A stretch of DNA of 64,000 nucleotides, taken from positions 992,001 through 1,056,000 of the forward strand of contig NZ_CP126251.1 of assembly GCF_003234115.2 (NCBI RefSeq), written 5' to 3'. Below are positions 52,234 through 60,436 of this stretch, in pieces. This DNA is from Curtobacterium sp. MCPF17_002 (GTDB lineage: Bacteria; Actinomycetota; Actinomycetes; Actinomycetales; Microbacteriaceae). The position numbers and the translations under genes are program-made. The notes under the pieces were generated by a model. It had not been told where the DNA came from and searched no databases. It saw only the letters and a program-made list of their open reading frames with translations. Positions within the stretch are counted from its first letter, which is position 1. Each line of letters starts with the position of its first letter.

Positions 52234-53276
52234 CAGGACTCCTCCGGCCGGAACACACTGATCCGGCGCATCGTGAAGACGAGCACCACGGCGGTGATCA
52301 CGAACAGCACCACGGCCATCGCGGACGCGTAGCCGAACTGGAAGTTCGCGAACCCGTGTTGGTAGAGCAGCTCGGTGTACGTGAGCAACGAGGTGCCCGG
52401 GTACCCGAGCTGGGCGGCCGTGCCACCACCGATCGTCGCCTTGCCGCTCGCGACGCCCGAGGCCACCGCGGCCTCGGTGAAGTACTGCAGCGCCGCGATC
52501 ACCCCCGTCACGGCCGCGAAGCCGATGACCGGCGCGATCGTCGGCAGCGTGATGTGCCGCACCTGCTGCACGCCGTTCGCGCCGTCGAGCGACGCGGCCT
52601 CGTACAGGTCGCGCGGCACGTCGAGGAGCGACGCCAGGAAGATGATCATGATGTCGCCCATCACCCAGACGCCCATGATGACGAGTGACGGCTTGGACCA
52701 CGCGGGGTCGTTGAACCACAGGGGTCCCTCGATCCCGAACACCTTGAGGATCTGGTTGACCGGGCCGGTGCCGGGGTTGAACAGGAACACGAACGCCACG
52801 ACGCTCGCGACCGGCGGGACCAGTGCTGGCAGGTAGAACAGCGTGCGCCAGAACCCGGTCGCGGTCTTCGCCCGACTGAGGAGCCCGGCCACGAGCAGCC
52901 CGCACACGATCCGGACGGGCACGAGGATGACGACGAACCACAGCGTGTTGACGACCGCGGGGCCGATCTGCGGGTCCTGCGTGAACAGGAACTTGTAGTT
53001 GAGCAGTCCGACGAACTCGGGCTCCTGCAGCTGGTTGTAGCGCGTGAACGAGTAGAAGATCGACGCGACGAGCGGGTACGCGAAGAAGATCACGAGGCCC
53101 GCCAGGGCCGGCGCCAGCATGGTCAGCGCGACCAGGCGACGGCGGGACTCGGCGGACCGGGGCCGACGCCGGAGAGCCGTGGGGGGCACCGGAGGCGACC
53201 CCGTCGGGCCCGAGGGCCGGGAGGCGCGGGCGAGCCGCGCCTCCCGGCCGGTCGTCTTGTCGGTGACGCTCATCAC
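52233..53276 (-). CDS. Carbohydrate ABC transporter permease (MalF-like)
   Basis: 347 residues from GTG 53276 (GTGA overlap with the binding-protein stop); ATG 53273 immediately follows and is an equal candidate. Residues 10-21 (GREARLARASRP) are encoded by a strong palindrome at 53215-53249. Membrane segments begin at LVALTMLAPALAGLVIFFAYPL; the EAA loop is DLYEAASLDGANGVQQVRHI (about 225). It brings the sugar through the membrane with the MalG-like partner. The N-terminal 45 residues are Arg/Pro/Ser-rich and not conserved in type. Confidence 0.92.
   Translation of the reverse strand: MMSVTDKTTGREARLARASRPSGPTGSPPVPPTALRRRPRSAESRRRLVALTMLAPALAGLVIFFAYPLVASIFYSFTRYNQLQEPEFVGLLNYKFLFTQDPQIGPAVVNTLWFVVILVPVRIVCGLLVAGLLSRAKTATGFWRTLFYLPALVPPVASVVAFVFLFNPGTGPVNQILKVFGIEGPLWFNDPAWSKPSLVIMGVWVMGDIMIIFLASLLDVPRDLYEAASLDGANGVQQVRHITLPTIAPVIGFAAVTGVIAALQYFTEAAVASGVASGKATIGGGTAAQLGYPGTSLLTYTELLYQHGFANFQFGYASAMAVVLFVITAVVLVFTMRRISVFRPEES
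53215..53249. repeat. 15-bp-arm palindrome (GGAGGC family) inside start of MalF-like gene
   Basis: GGCCGGGAGGCGCGG and its exact complement around 5 nt, starting 24 nt after the binding-protein stop. It is translated as part of the permease N terminus. Confidence 0.85.
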
Positions 53277-54613
53277 GGACCAGCCAGCTGGTTGGCGTTG
53301 TCGATGTCCTCGTCGAGCTTCTTGAGCTTCGCGTCGAGGTTGCCGCCGTTCTGCTGGTACGCCTGCCAGAACTTCGTGAAGGTGCCGATGTAGGCGGCGC
53401 CGTCCGCGGTGCCCGGCGAGGTCATCGTGTCCTTGTTGCCGGCGACGTCGACGAAGGTCTTGTAGTTGTCGTCGACCTCGAGCTTCGAGGAGTCGAGCGC
53501 CGAGGTGAGCGTCGGGATGTTCTTCAGCCCGTTGCCCATCGTGACCTGCGCGTCGGTGTTCGTGGACAGGTACTTCAGCAGTGCCCAGGCCAGCTCAGGG
53601 TTCTTCGACCCCTTCGCGATGCCCGCCACGTTGCCCGCGATGTACGTCGAGCCGTAGTTGCCGAGACCGTCCATCACCGGGGTCGGCGCCGTGCCGTAGT
53701 CGAGGTCCGGCTTCTGGTCCTTGATGAACGCAGTGCGGTACTCACCGTCGATCTGCATCGCGACCTGCCCGGTCTGGAACGCGTTGTCCGCGGCGAACTC
53801 CTGGCCGAGACCCGACGTGAACGCCTTGAGCTTGTCGTAGCCGATCTCGTCGACGAAGCCCTTCTGCCAGGTGATGAGCTTCTTCCAGGCGTCGGACGTG
53901 CCGATCTCGCTGTTGCCCTTGCTGTCCAGCCACGAGCCGTCGACCATCGGTGCCCAGTGCTCGGGCGAGTTCTCGTAGAAGTCGATGAGCGGGTTGAAGC
54001 CGAGCTGCTTGATCGAGCCGTCCGCGTTGTACGTCGTCATCTTCAGCGCGTCGGCCTTGAGCTCGTCGAGCGTCTTCGGCGGCGACGTGATGCCGGCTGC
54101 CGTGAACGCGGCCTTGTTGTACATCAGGGCGCTGACGTCGGCGAGGGCCGGGAGCGTGCACCGCGTGCCCTTGTACTGCGTGTACGACTGCACGGCCTTC
54201 GGGATGTCGGACAGGTCGACCTTGTCGCGCTTGATGTACGGCGACAGGTCGCGGAACGCGCCCGAGGAGCAGAAGCTGCCCACGATCGCGGTCGAGTACG
54301 ACAGACCGACGTCGATGTTCTGCCCCGAGGAGATCGCCTTCTGCAGCTTCTCGTCGTCCTGCCCGGCGTGGATGTCGACGGTCACGTCGGGGTTCGCCTT
54401 CTCGAACCCGGCGACGGCGCTCTTCACGACACCGGCTTCGCGCCCGGTGAAGAAGTGCCACAGGGACACGGTGCCCTTGAGGTCCTTCGGGGCCTTGTCG
54501 GCGACGTCGGACGCGCTGCTGCCGGAGCTGCAGCCGGCGACCACGAGGGCGCCGGCGGCGGCCATCGCGGTGACGGTGAGGATCCGGGTGGCGGATCGTT
54601 TGCTGAAGTGCAT
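53273..54613 (-). CDS. Sugar ABC transporter substrate-binding lipoprotein
   Basis: 446 residues from ATG 54613, with GAGAGCGAG upstream. Lipoprotein signal with lipobox VVAGCSS (Cys about 28). Family 1 binding-protein features: LKGTVSLWHFFTGREAGVVKSAVAGFEKANP (about 45-75) and PALADVSALMYNKAAFTAAG (about 155-174). It captures a sugar outside the membrane for the two permeases that follow. Likely beta-glucoside or chitobiose-type ligand, judging from the GH4 enzyme and BadF-type kinase downstream (inference). Confidence 0.9.
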   Translation of the reverse strand: MHFSKRSATRILTVTAMAAAGALVVAGCSSGSSASDVADKAPKDLKGTVSLWHFFTGREAGVVKSAVAGFEKANPDVTVDIHAGQDDEKLQKAISSGQNIDVGLSYSTAIVGSFCSSGAFRDLSPYIKRDKVDLSDIPKAVQSYTQYKGTRCTLPALADVSALMYNKAAFTAAGITSPPKTLDELKADALKMTTYNADGSIKQLGFNPLIDFYENSPEHWAPMVDGSWLDSKGNSEIGTSDAWKKLITWQKGFVDEIGYDKLKAFTSGLGQEFAADNAFQTGQVAMQIDGEYRTAFIKDQKPDLDYGTAPTPVMDGLGNYGSTYIAGNVAGIAKGSKNPELAWALLKYLSTNTDAQVTMGNGLKNIPTLTSALDSSKLEVDDNYKTFVDVAGNKDTMTSPGTADGAAYIGTFTKFWQAYQQNGGNLDAKLKKLDEDIDNANQLAGP

Positions 54614-54771
54614 CAGTACTCGCTCTCTGGTCTCGCTCCGCCGCCTCGGTCACGAACGGACCGTCCGGTGCGGACGGCACGTCCGGTTCCGGGCGCGACG
54701 AAGAGCCCTGGGGCAGGGCCGGGGTGTGGTGCCTCGAGTGGTGCGGGTGGGACTCCGCCGGGCGGAGTCGT
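54614..54771. terminator. ROK/binding-protein intergenic region with hairpin after ROK gene
   Basis: GACTCCGCC/GGCGGAGTC (54751-54769, 9-bp arms, 1-nt loop) follows the ROK stop by 2 nt on the minus strand and may end or attenuate its transcript. The remaining 130 bp should hold any separate binding-protein promoter; I see no clear boxes. Confidence 0.5.
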
Positions 54772-56013
54772 TCAGGGGCGCTCGGCGGGGTCCGGCGCGG
54801 GCGCATCGTCACTGATGCGTTCGAGTCGGTCCGCGAGCGCGGTGCGGACGACGTCGATGAGGACGTGCCGCGCACCGTGCAGGACGGGGGTGTCGGGGAC
54901 ACCGGGTGCCACCACGGCGGTGGACCAGCGAGTGCGGGTCCGGAGCCAGGAGGTCACGGCGGTGGCCAGGGCGGGTCCGCCCGCGATGCCGGTCGGGCCG
55001 TGCAGCACGACCGTCTCGGGATCGGCGACGGCGAGGGCGGGGAGCACGTTGTGCCCGACGCGCTCGCCGAGGGCGGTGGTGAAGGGGTGCTGCTCGGGGA
55101 GCCCGGGCAGCTGCGGGAGCACCTGGCGCCAGTCGGCTGCGGTGCCGTCCGGTGCCGTGATCCCGTGCTCGGCGGCGAGTGCGACGATCGCGGGCTCGGA
55201 GATGAGGTCCGCGACGATCGTGGCCGTCGGGTCGATGGAGCGTGCATCGGCGGGCACGCTGAGGTAGCCGATCTCACCCGCGGCCCCGGACGCGCCGGTG
55301 TGCAGGTGGCCGTGCAGGTCGAGGGCCATGCCGAGGCCCTCCGCCATCCAGAACAGGGCGAACGACCCGGGCGCACGACCGGCGCCCATGTTGCGTTCGG
55401 CGATCGCGGCGAGGTTGGCGTCGTTCTCGATGACGGCCCGCACACCGAGGGCCTGCGACAGCGTCGCCGACACCTGGTCGCGCGGCCAGCCCGGCAGGCC
55501 GTCGGTGAAGATGAGGGTGTCCGTGGCGTGGTCGACACTCGCCTGCACGCCGACGGCGACGGCGGTGACGAGCTCGGGGTCGACGTCCGCAGCAGCGGCC
55601 GCCCGGGAGATCGCCGCGGCGACGATGTCGGCACCCGGGGCGCGCATCTCGTCGGCGGACATGGTGTGCGTCGCGACCGGGAAGGTGCGGCCCGCGGCGT
55701 CCACCACGGTGGAACGGACGTCGACGAGCTGGACGTCGACGGCGACACCGAGGTCGCGGTCGGTGATCGCTTCGTAGACCACGGCGCTCGGTCCGCGGCG
55801 ACCGGCCTGGGACGCGGTACCGGCTTCGCGGATGAGGTCCGCCGACTCGAGCCGGCGGATGATCTCGGCCGCGGTCGGCTTGCTGAGCCCGGTGCGCTGT
55901 GCGATCTCGTTCCGGGTGAGCGGGCCCTCGTCGAGGAGGAGCTCGAGCGCGGCCCGGTCGTTGAGGACGCGCAGGAGCCCGGGCTGTCCGGGGGTCCGTC
56001 CTCGTGTGGTCAT
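54772..56013 (-). CDS. ROK family transcriptional repressor
   Basis: 413 residues from ATG 56013; an in-frame start at 56034 lies upstream of the -10 box and is less likely. N-terminal winged helix LTRNEIAQRTGLSKPTAAEIIRRLE (about 33-57) and a ROK kinase-like domain: DLGVAVDVQLVDVRSTVVDAAG, GDAVG-type glycine loop seen as LPGWPRDQVSATL, VIENDANLAAIAERNMG, LHTGASGAAGEIGYLSV. The usual ROK zinc motif CXCGXXGC is absent, so it may sense sugar differently. It heads the sugar operon and probably represses it and itself. Confidence 0.9.
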   Translation of the reverse strand: MTTRGRTPGQPGLLRVLNDRAALELLLDEGPLTRNEIAQRTGLSKPTAAEIIRRLESADLIREAGTASQAGRRGPSAVVYEAITDRDLGVAVDVQLVDVRSTVVDAAGRTFPVATHTMSADEMRAPGADIVAAAISRAAAAADVDPELVTAVAVGVQASVDHATDTLIFTDGLPGWPRDQVSATLSQALGVRAVIENDANLAAIAERNMGAGRAPGSFALFWMAEGLGMALDLHGHLHTGASGAAGEIGYLSVPADARSIDPTATIVADLISEPAIVALAAEHGITAPDGTAADWRQVLPQLPGLPEQHPFTTALGERVGHNVLPALAVADPETVVLHGPTGIAGGPALATAVTSWLRTRTRWSTAVVAPGVPDTPVLHGARHVLIDVVRTALADRLERISDDAPAPDPAERP

Positions 56014-56020
56014 GTCGAGG

Positions 56021-56053
56021 ACTGTAACGGACAACCTTCTTTACTGAAAGGTT
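56021..56053 (-). promoter_or_regulatory. Leaderless ROK promoter with candidate operator
   Basis: TACAGT (minus strand, 56021-56026) ends 7 nt before ATG 56013. Just upstream, AACCTT (56033-56038) and AAGGTT (56048-56053) form a 21-bp dyad around the likely -35 region, with TTTAC repeated at 56040-56044 and 56055-56059. It stands out as AT-rich. Candidate ROK binding site. Confidence 0.45.
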
Positions 56054-56515
56054 TGTTTACCGATTCGAAACACGCGTTCCGCTCCGCGAAACGTTGGGGT
56101 GCGCGGGGCCGTGGGGCGGAATCGCGCGTGGTGGGCCGAATCGCGCGTGGTGGGCCGTTCCGCTCGTGGTGTGCCGAATCGCGCGTTGGGTGCAGGAAGT
56201 TCCGACCCCCTATGCGCGGTTCCGCTTCCCAGGTCGCGTGCGATGGGCTGGAACGCGCGCACGTACCGGCCTGGAGGCGCGGGGCGGGCCCGCACCGTGC
56301 CTCCAGGCCCGGGGGTGGTCGGCACCGACCCCCGCCGGTGCGGATGCCGTCGGGTCACGTCGTTTCGCGCTCACCGACACCTCACGGACACGACGGCGCG
56401 TGAGGTGTCGCTGACCGCGAAAACCCTCACGCCCGCGCGCGGAGCGCACGCGCACGCGCACGCGCACGCGCGCGCGCAACGCGCAACGCGCACGCGCGCA
56501 GCGCACCCGCAGCGC
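56054..56515. repeat. Repeat-rich gap: 19-bp direct repeats and two palindromes
   Basis: 56116-56191: four 19-bp units GCCGAATCGCGCGTGGTGG (third degenerate). 56268-56309: GGAGGC-family palindrome, GGCCTGGAGGC...GCCTCCAGGCC, with one wobble. 56362-56424: dyad GTTTCGCGCTCACCGACAC...TGACCGCGAAAAC, relative of 48834-48895. 56430-56513: CGCACG-rich low complexity. I see no gene here. Confidence 0.8.
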
Positions 56516-57565
56516 CTACGGCCGCAGCAGCACCTTGATCGCGCGACGCTCGTCCATCGCCCGGTACGCCTCGGCGGTCTCGTCGAGCGGCAGCTCGAGG
56601 TCGAACACCCGCCCGGGCTCGATCGCGCCCGACAGCACGTCCGGCAGCAGCTCCGGGATGTACTTCCGCGCCGGGGCCATGCCGCCCGCGACGGTGATGT
56701 TCGTGTCGAAGAGGTAGCGCGTCCCGATCGTGGGCACCCCGTGCGGGACCCCCACGAAGCCGAGGTTCCCGCCGGCCCGCACCGAGTGCAGCGCCTGGTC
56801 CATGCTCTCCTCGGTGCCCACGGCCTCGACCGCGCAGTCGGCCAGGTCGCCGCCGAGCAGCTCGCGGACCGCTTCGACGCCGTCGGCGCCACGCTCCGAC
56901 ACGATGTCGGTCGCGCCGAACTCCCGCGCGAGCGCCTGGCGATCGGCGTGCCGGCTCATCGCGATGATCCGCTCGGCGCCGAGCCGCTTCGACGCGAGCA
57001 CCGCCGAGAGGCCCACCGCACCGTCGCCGACCACGACGACCGTCTTGCCCGGGCCGACCGCCGCCGACACCGCGGCGTGGTGCCCGGTCGAGAAGACGTC
57101 GGACAGGGTCAGCAGCGACGGCACGAGCGCCGGGTCGATCGGCCCGGGGACCGCGACGAGCGTGGCCTCGGCGTCCGGGATCCGGACGTACTCGGCCTGC
57201 GCGCCGCCGACCGGGTCGCCGTAGGCGTCGTTCGCGCCGAAGCCCGACAGGTGGTCGCAGCCCGTGGTCATGCCGTTGCGGCAGGCCTGGCAGGTGCCCT
57301 CGTTCATGGTGAAGGGGGAGATGACGAAGTCGCCCTCGTGCAGCGTCGTCACGGCGTCGCCGACCGAGACGACCTCGCCGACGAGCTCGTGCCCGATCGG
57401 CCGCGGCTCCTTCGTCTTCGTGACACCCCGGTACGGCCAGAGGTCGGACCCGCAGACGCAGGCCGCGACGACCTTGACGACGACGTCCTTCGGGGTGATG
57501 AGGCCGGGCTGGTCACGGTCCTCGACGCGGATGTCGTTCGGGGCGTGGATGATCGCTGCGCGCAA
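56516..57565 (-). CDS. Zinc-dependent alcohol dehydrogenase (MDR family)
   Basis: 349 residues from TTG 57565, chosen because GGAAGG lies 8 nt upstream. Catalytic zinc: Cys in VVAACVCGSDLWPYRG (about 38), GHELVGEVVSVGD. The structural zinc Cys set appears reduced: GTCQACRNGMTTGCDH (about 92-107). NAD(P) site VVVVGDGAVGLSAVLASKRLGA (about 175-196). It resembles glutathione-independent formaldehyde/threonine-dehydrogenase-like MDR proteins. Substrate unknown. It is divergent from the DUF3097 gene. Confidence 0.87.
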   Translation of the reverse strand: MRAAIIHAPNDIRVEDRDQPGLITPKDVVVKVVAACVCGSDLWPYRGVTKTKEPRPIGHELVGEVVSVGDAVTTLHEGDFVISPFTMNEGTCQACRNGMTTGCDHLSGFGANDAYGDPVGGAQAEYVRIPDAEATLVAVPGPIDPALVPSLLTLSDVFSTGHHAAVSAAVGPGKTVVVVGDGAVGLSAVLASKRLGAERIIAMSRHADRQALAREFGATDIVSERGADGVEAVRELLGGDLADCAVEAVGTEESMDQALHSVRAGGNLGFVGVPHGVPTIGTRYLFDTNITVAGGMAPARKYIPELLPDVLSGAIEPGRVFDLELPLDETAEAYRAMDERRAIKVLLRP

Positions 57566-57632
57566 GAGGGTGCCTTCCGTCGAGATGGTGGGGAACCGGC
57601 GCGGTCGACGTCGTCCGGGCCGTCGTCGACAG

Positions 57633-57638
57633 TACCCT
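57633..57638 (+). promoter_or_regulatory. Candidate -10 box for leaderless DUF3097 gene
   Basis: TACCCT, then 7 nt, then GTG 57646; it favours this GTG over the one at 57640. Confidence 0.45.
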
Positions 57639-57645
57639 CGTGCGG

Positions 57646-58563
57646 GTGGACGAGGACCGGTACGGCGGCGATGTGCTCTCGGGGGACTGGCGCTCGCGCG
57701 GGGTGAAGAAGGTGCGGCAGGTGCCGCTCGAACGCGACATGGTGCTCGAGGACCCGGACTCCGGGTGGGCCGGTGCCGTGATGGGGCTCGAGGCGGGCAA
57801 CATCGCGCTCGAGGACTGGAAGGGCCGCACCCGCTCGTTCCCGTTCAGCGGGCAGTTCCTGCTCGAGGGCGAGCTCGTGACGCTGGGACGCCCGCAGGCG
57901 CCGGTGGGCAGGTCTGCCGCCGCTTCGCCTCCGGCAGCCGGGAGGCCCGGGGCCGCGCCCGCCGTGCGGCACGCGTCCGACGGCGGTCGCCTCCGCACCG
58001 CGTCCGGATCGTTCGCGGTCGAGGCGCAGCGTGCCCGGGTGGCGCTGCCGTCCCGGATCATGGTCGAGGGCAAGCACGACGCGGAGCTCGTCGAGAAGGT
58101 CTGGGGCGCCGACCTGCGCGTCGAGGGGGTCGTCGTCGAGGAGCTCTCCGGCGTCGACAACCTCGCTGCGGTGCTGGACGACTTCAAACCCTCCCGCGAG
58201 CGTCGGGTCGGCGTGCTCGTCGACCACCTCGTGCCCGGGTCGAAGGAGTCCCGATTCGCCGATGCCGTGATGCGGGGGAAGTGGGGCGCTCACGTGCTCG
58301 TCGTCGGGCACCCCTTCGTGGACGTCTGGCAGTCGGTGAAGCCCGCACGGGTGGGACTGCAGGCCTGGCCCACGATCCCGCGCTCGATCGAGTGGAAGCA
58401 GGGCATCTGCCAGGCGCTCGGCTGGCCGCACGCCGAGCAGGCCGACATCGCCCGGGCGTGGCAGCGGATCCTCGGCCAGGTGCGGACGTTCGCCGACCTC
58501 GAGCCGCAGCTGCTCGGCCGTGTCGAGGAGCTCATCGACTTCGTGACGGAACCGAAGGCCTGA
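57646..58563 (+). CDS. DUF3097 family protein
   Basis: 305 residues from GTG 57646. An N-terminal small-beta region (GVKKVRQVPLERDMVLEDPDSGWAGAV) precedes a Pro/Ala-rich linker (about 85-120) and a C-terminal domain with IMVEGKHDAELVEKVWG and RRVGVLVDHLVPGSKESRF. The EGKxDxxLV and VDHLVPGSKE pattern recalls a TOPRIM-like nucleic-acid fold, as in OLD or M5 nucleases. DUF3097 is an actinobacterial family of unknown function. Followed by a single GGAGGC arm near 58608. Confidence 0.8.
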   Translation: MDEDRYGGDVLSGDWRSRGVKKVRQVPLERDMVLEDPDSGWAGAVMGLEAGNIALEDWKGRTRSFPFSGQFLLEGELVTLGRPQAPVGRSAAASPPAAGRPGAAPAVRHASDGGRLRTASGSFAVEAQRARVALPSRIMVEGKHDAELVEKVWGADLRVEGVVVEELSGVDNLAAVLDDFKPSRERRVGVLVDHLVPGSKESRFADAVMRGKWGAHVLVVGHPFVDVWQSVKPARVGLQAWPTIPRSIEWKQGICQALGWPHAEQADIARAWQRILGQVRTFADLEPQLLGRVEELIDFVTEPKA

Positions 58564-58622
58564 GGAACCAGCCGTTTCGTCAACAGGCCCGGGATTCCGG
58601 GGGTGATCCGCGCCTCCCGGCC

Positions 58623-58628
58623 TACTGT
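58623..58628 (+). promoter_or_regulatory. Candidate -10 box for leaderless hypothetical gene
   Basis: TACTGT, then 6 nt, then ATG 58635. Its -35 region overlaps a GGAGGC-family arm. Confidence 0.45.
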
Positions 58629-58634
58629 TGGGGG

Positions 58635-59288
58635 ATGGACGGCATCGAGGGGCGCGTACGCGGCGCGGTCGATGTCTGGCTGCGTTGGCTGCCGCGGTGG
58701 CAGATCGGCACCGCGAGGCCTCGCACCCGCATCTGCCGGAAGTGCACCGGGTCGCCGATCGCCTCGGCGGCGGGGTTCGGGCCGGACGTGCCGCACGCCG
58801 TCCAGCACGCGCTCATCGGCCGGATCTCGACCATCATCGAGGACGCCGTCGACGACTACACGGCGAAGAACCTGCCGCTGCTGCAGCGTGAGCTCGAACG
58901 CGCCGACGCCCGGAAGCGGCACGCGGGCTACCAACCGGCCGAGGGACTGTCGCCCGAGTTCCAGGGCCTCGACGTCGACCCGGAGCCGTCGCCGGGGTCG
59001 CCGTTCCTGTTCACCCTCGGGGAGCTGACCGGCACCGGTGCGGGGGAGCAGTCGCCGCGCGTGCCGCTGTCGGACGAGGCGAAGGCGGCGCTCCGGCACG
59101 AGATCGAGCTGTCCGACGAGTGCGCCCGGTCCACCGGAACGGCCGTGTGCCTCGCGCTCATCGACCACCGAGAGCGCATCGCGGAGGCCGTCGAGCGCTT
59201 GGTCGAGCCGCAGATCGAGGCCCTCGTGTCGGACATGTTCCGCGGGTTCGACGGGCCGGAGGACGGGCCGCGCAGCGGACTGTTCTGA
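58635..59288 (+). CDS. Hypothetical protein
   Basis: 217 residues from ATG 58635. The N terminus is basic and Trp-rich (VDVWLRWLPRWQIGTARPRTRICRKCTGSP) with one CXXC. The middle is predicted helical (LIGRISTIIEDAVDDYTAKNLPLLQRELERADARKRHAGY), then a Pro/Gly linker and a C-terminal helical segment. No membrane segment, no domain I recognise. I have seen similar actinobacterial proteins given a spermidine-binding label, which nothing here supports. Start supported by the TACTGT box. Confidence 0.7.
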   Translation: MDGIEGRVRGAVDVWLRWLPRWQIGTARPRTRICRKCTGSPIASAAGFGPDVPHAVQHALIGRISTIIEDAVDDYTAKNLPLLQRELERADARKRHAGYQPAEGLSPEFQGLDVDPEPSPGSPFLFTLGELTGTGAGEQSPRVPLSDEAKAALRHEIELSDECARSTGTAVCLALIDHRERIAEAVERLVEPQIEALVSDMFRGFDGPEDGPRSGLF

Positions 59289-59344
59289 GCGGTGTGGCGC
59301 GGGGCGCTTCGCGCGCGTGCTCGTGCGTGGCCGGTGCTCGCTGT

Positions 59345-59406
59345 GGTGCGAGGTTGACCGCTCCGTGCGCGCTTGTTGCGCTGCACCGAGTGGTCAACCT
59401 CGCACC
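59345..59406. terminator. Long inverted repeat between hypothetical and LacI genes
   Basis: GGTGCGAGGTTGACC (59345-59359) and its exact complement (59392-59406), 32-nt loop. A degenerate relative is at 61951-62010. It lies between convergent genes. Confidence 0.65.
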
Positions 59407-59422
59407 GTGCGAGGTCCGTCGC

Positions 59423-60436
59423 TCAGCGGGGGAGGAGCGTCCGACCGGGGACGACCGTGCCCCGGAGCGAGCGGTGCTCGACGGCACGCGTCGGGTCGTC
59501 GATCCGGCCGATGACGAGGTCGATCGCCTCTCGACCGATGCGCTCGATCGGCTGCTCGAAGGTCGTGAAGCCGATCCAGTCGTTCGCGAGGGGGGAGACG
59601 CCGTCGAAGCCCGCCACCGAGACGTCGGCCGGAACCCGGACGCCGCGGCGGGCCAGGGCGTCGCAGACGTCGAGCATGAGCCGGTCCGTCGGGCACATCA
59701 CCGCGGTCGCTTCGGACTCGCGCATGGCGTCGACCACGTCGGCGGCGATCGCATCGGGTGGTCGCACGAAGCTGGCGTCGATGTCGATCACCCGCGTGGC
59801 CCGCGCACGGAGCCGTTCGACCATCGCCGTCGACCGCGCGTGCTGCGTGATCGCGTTGTCCACGGGGACCGTCAGCACGACCACGGTCTGGTGGCCCGCA
59901 TCGGCGACGGTGTCGGCGATCGCTGCTCCACCGTCGGTCTCGTCGCAGAAGACGCTCGACAGCGCCGGGTGCAGTTCGGGTCGGCCGGCGACGACCGTGG
60001 CGATCCGCGCGGCGAACTCGGCGATGTCGGCGGCCGGCATGAGGCCGCTGCAGACGACGAGCCCGTCGACGCGCATCGAGACGAGGGCGGCGAGCGCCGA
60101 CTTCTCGTCCTCGACCCGACCGACCCCGGTCGTCGTGACCACGCGGTACCCGAGCTCGGACGCCCGCCGCTCCATCACTGCGTGCAGGGCGGTGTAGACC
60201 ATCGAGGACGCGTCGCGCACGAGCATCCCGATCGTGTGCGTCCGACCGCTGACGAGCCCACGCGCCATCGCGTTCGCCACGTAGCCGAGCTCGGCCGCGG
60301 CGCGTTCGACCCGTTCACGCGTCTCGTCGGAGAAGCGGCCGGTGCCGGACAGGACACGGCTCACCGCCGACTTCGAGACCCCCGCGCGCGCGGCGACGTC
60401 GAGGATGGTCGGCTGCGAGCCGCGGCTGCCGTTCAC
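59423..60436 (-). CDS. LacI family transcriptional regulator
   Basis: 337 residues from GTG 60436, overlapping the DUF3054 stop (GTGA). HTH and hinge: PTILDVAARAGVSKSAVSRVLSG (about 8-30) and ELGYVANAMARGLVSGRTHTIGML. The periplasmic-binding-like effector domain ends at ADVSVAGFDGVSPLANDWIGFTTFEQP. Typical sugar-responsive repressor. Candidate targets are itself or the ABC importer that starts at 62195; no operator was identified. Being co-transcribed with a DUF3054 membrane gene is notable. Confidence 0.92.
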   Translation of the reverse strand: MNGSRGSQPTILDVAARAGVSKSAVSRVLSGTGRFSDETRERVERAAAELGYVANAMARGLVSGRTHTIGMLVRDASSMVYTALHAVMERRASELGYRVVTTTGVGRVEDEKSALAALVSMRVDGLVVCSGLMPAADIAEFAARIATVVAGRPELHPALSSVFCDETDGGAAIADTVADAGHQTVVVLTVPVDNAITQHARSTAMVERLRARATRVIDIDASFVRPPDAIAADVVDAMRESEATAVMCPTDRLMLDVCDALARRGVRVPADVSVAGFDGVSPLANDWIGFTTFEQPIERIGREAIDLVIGRIDDPTRAVEHRSLRGTVVPGRTLLPR

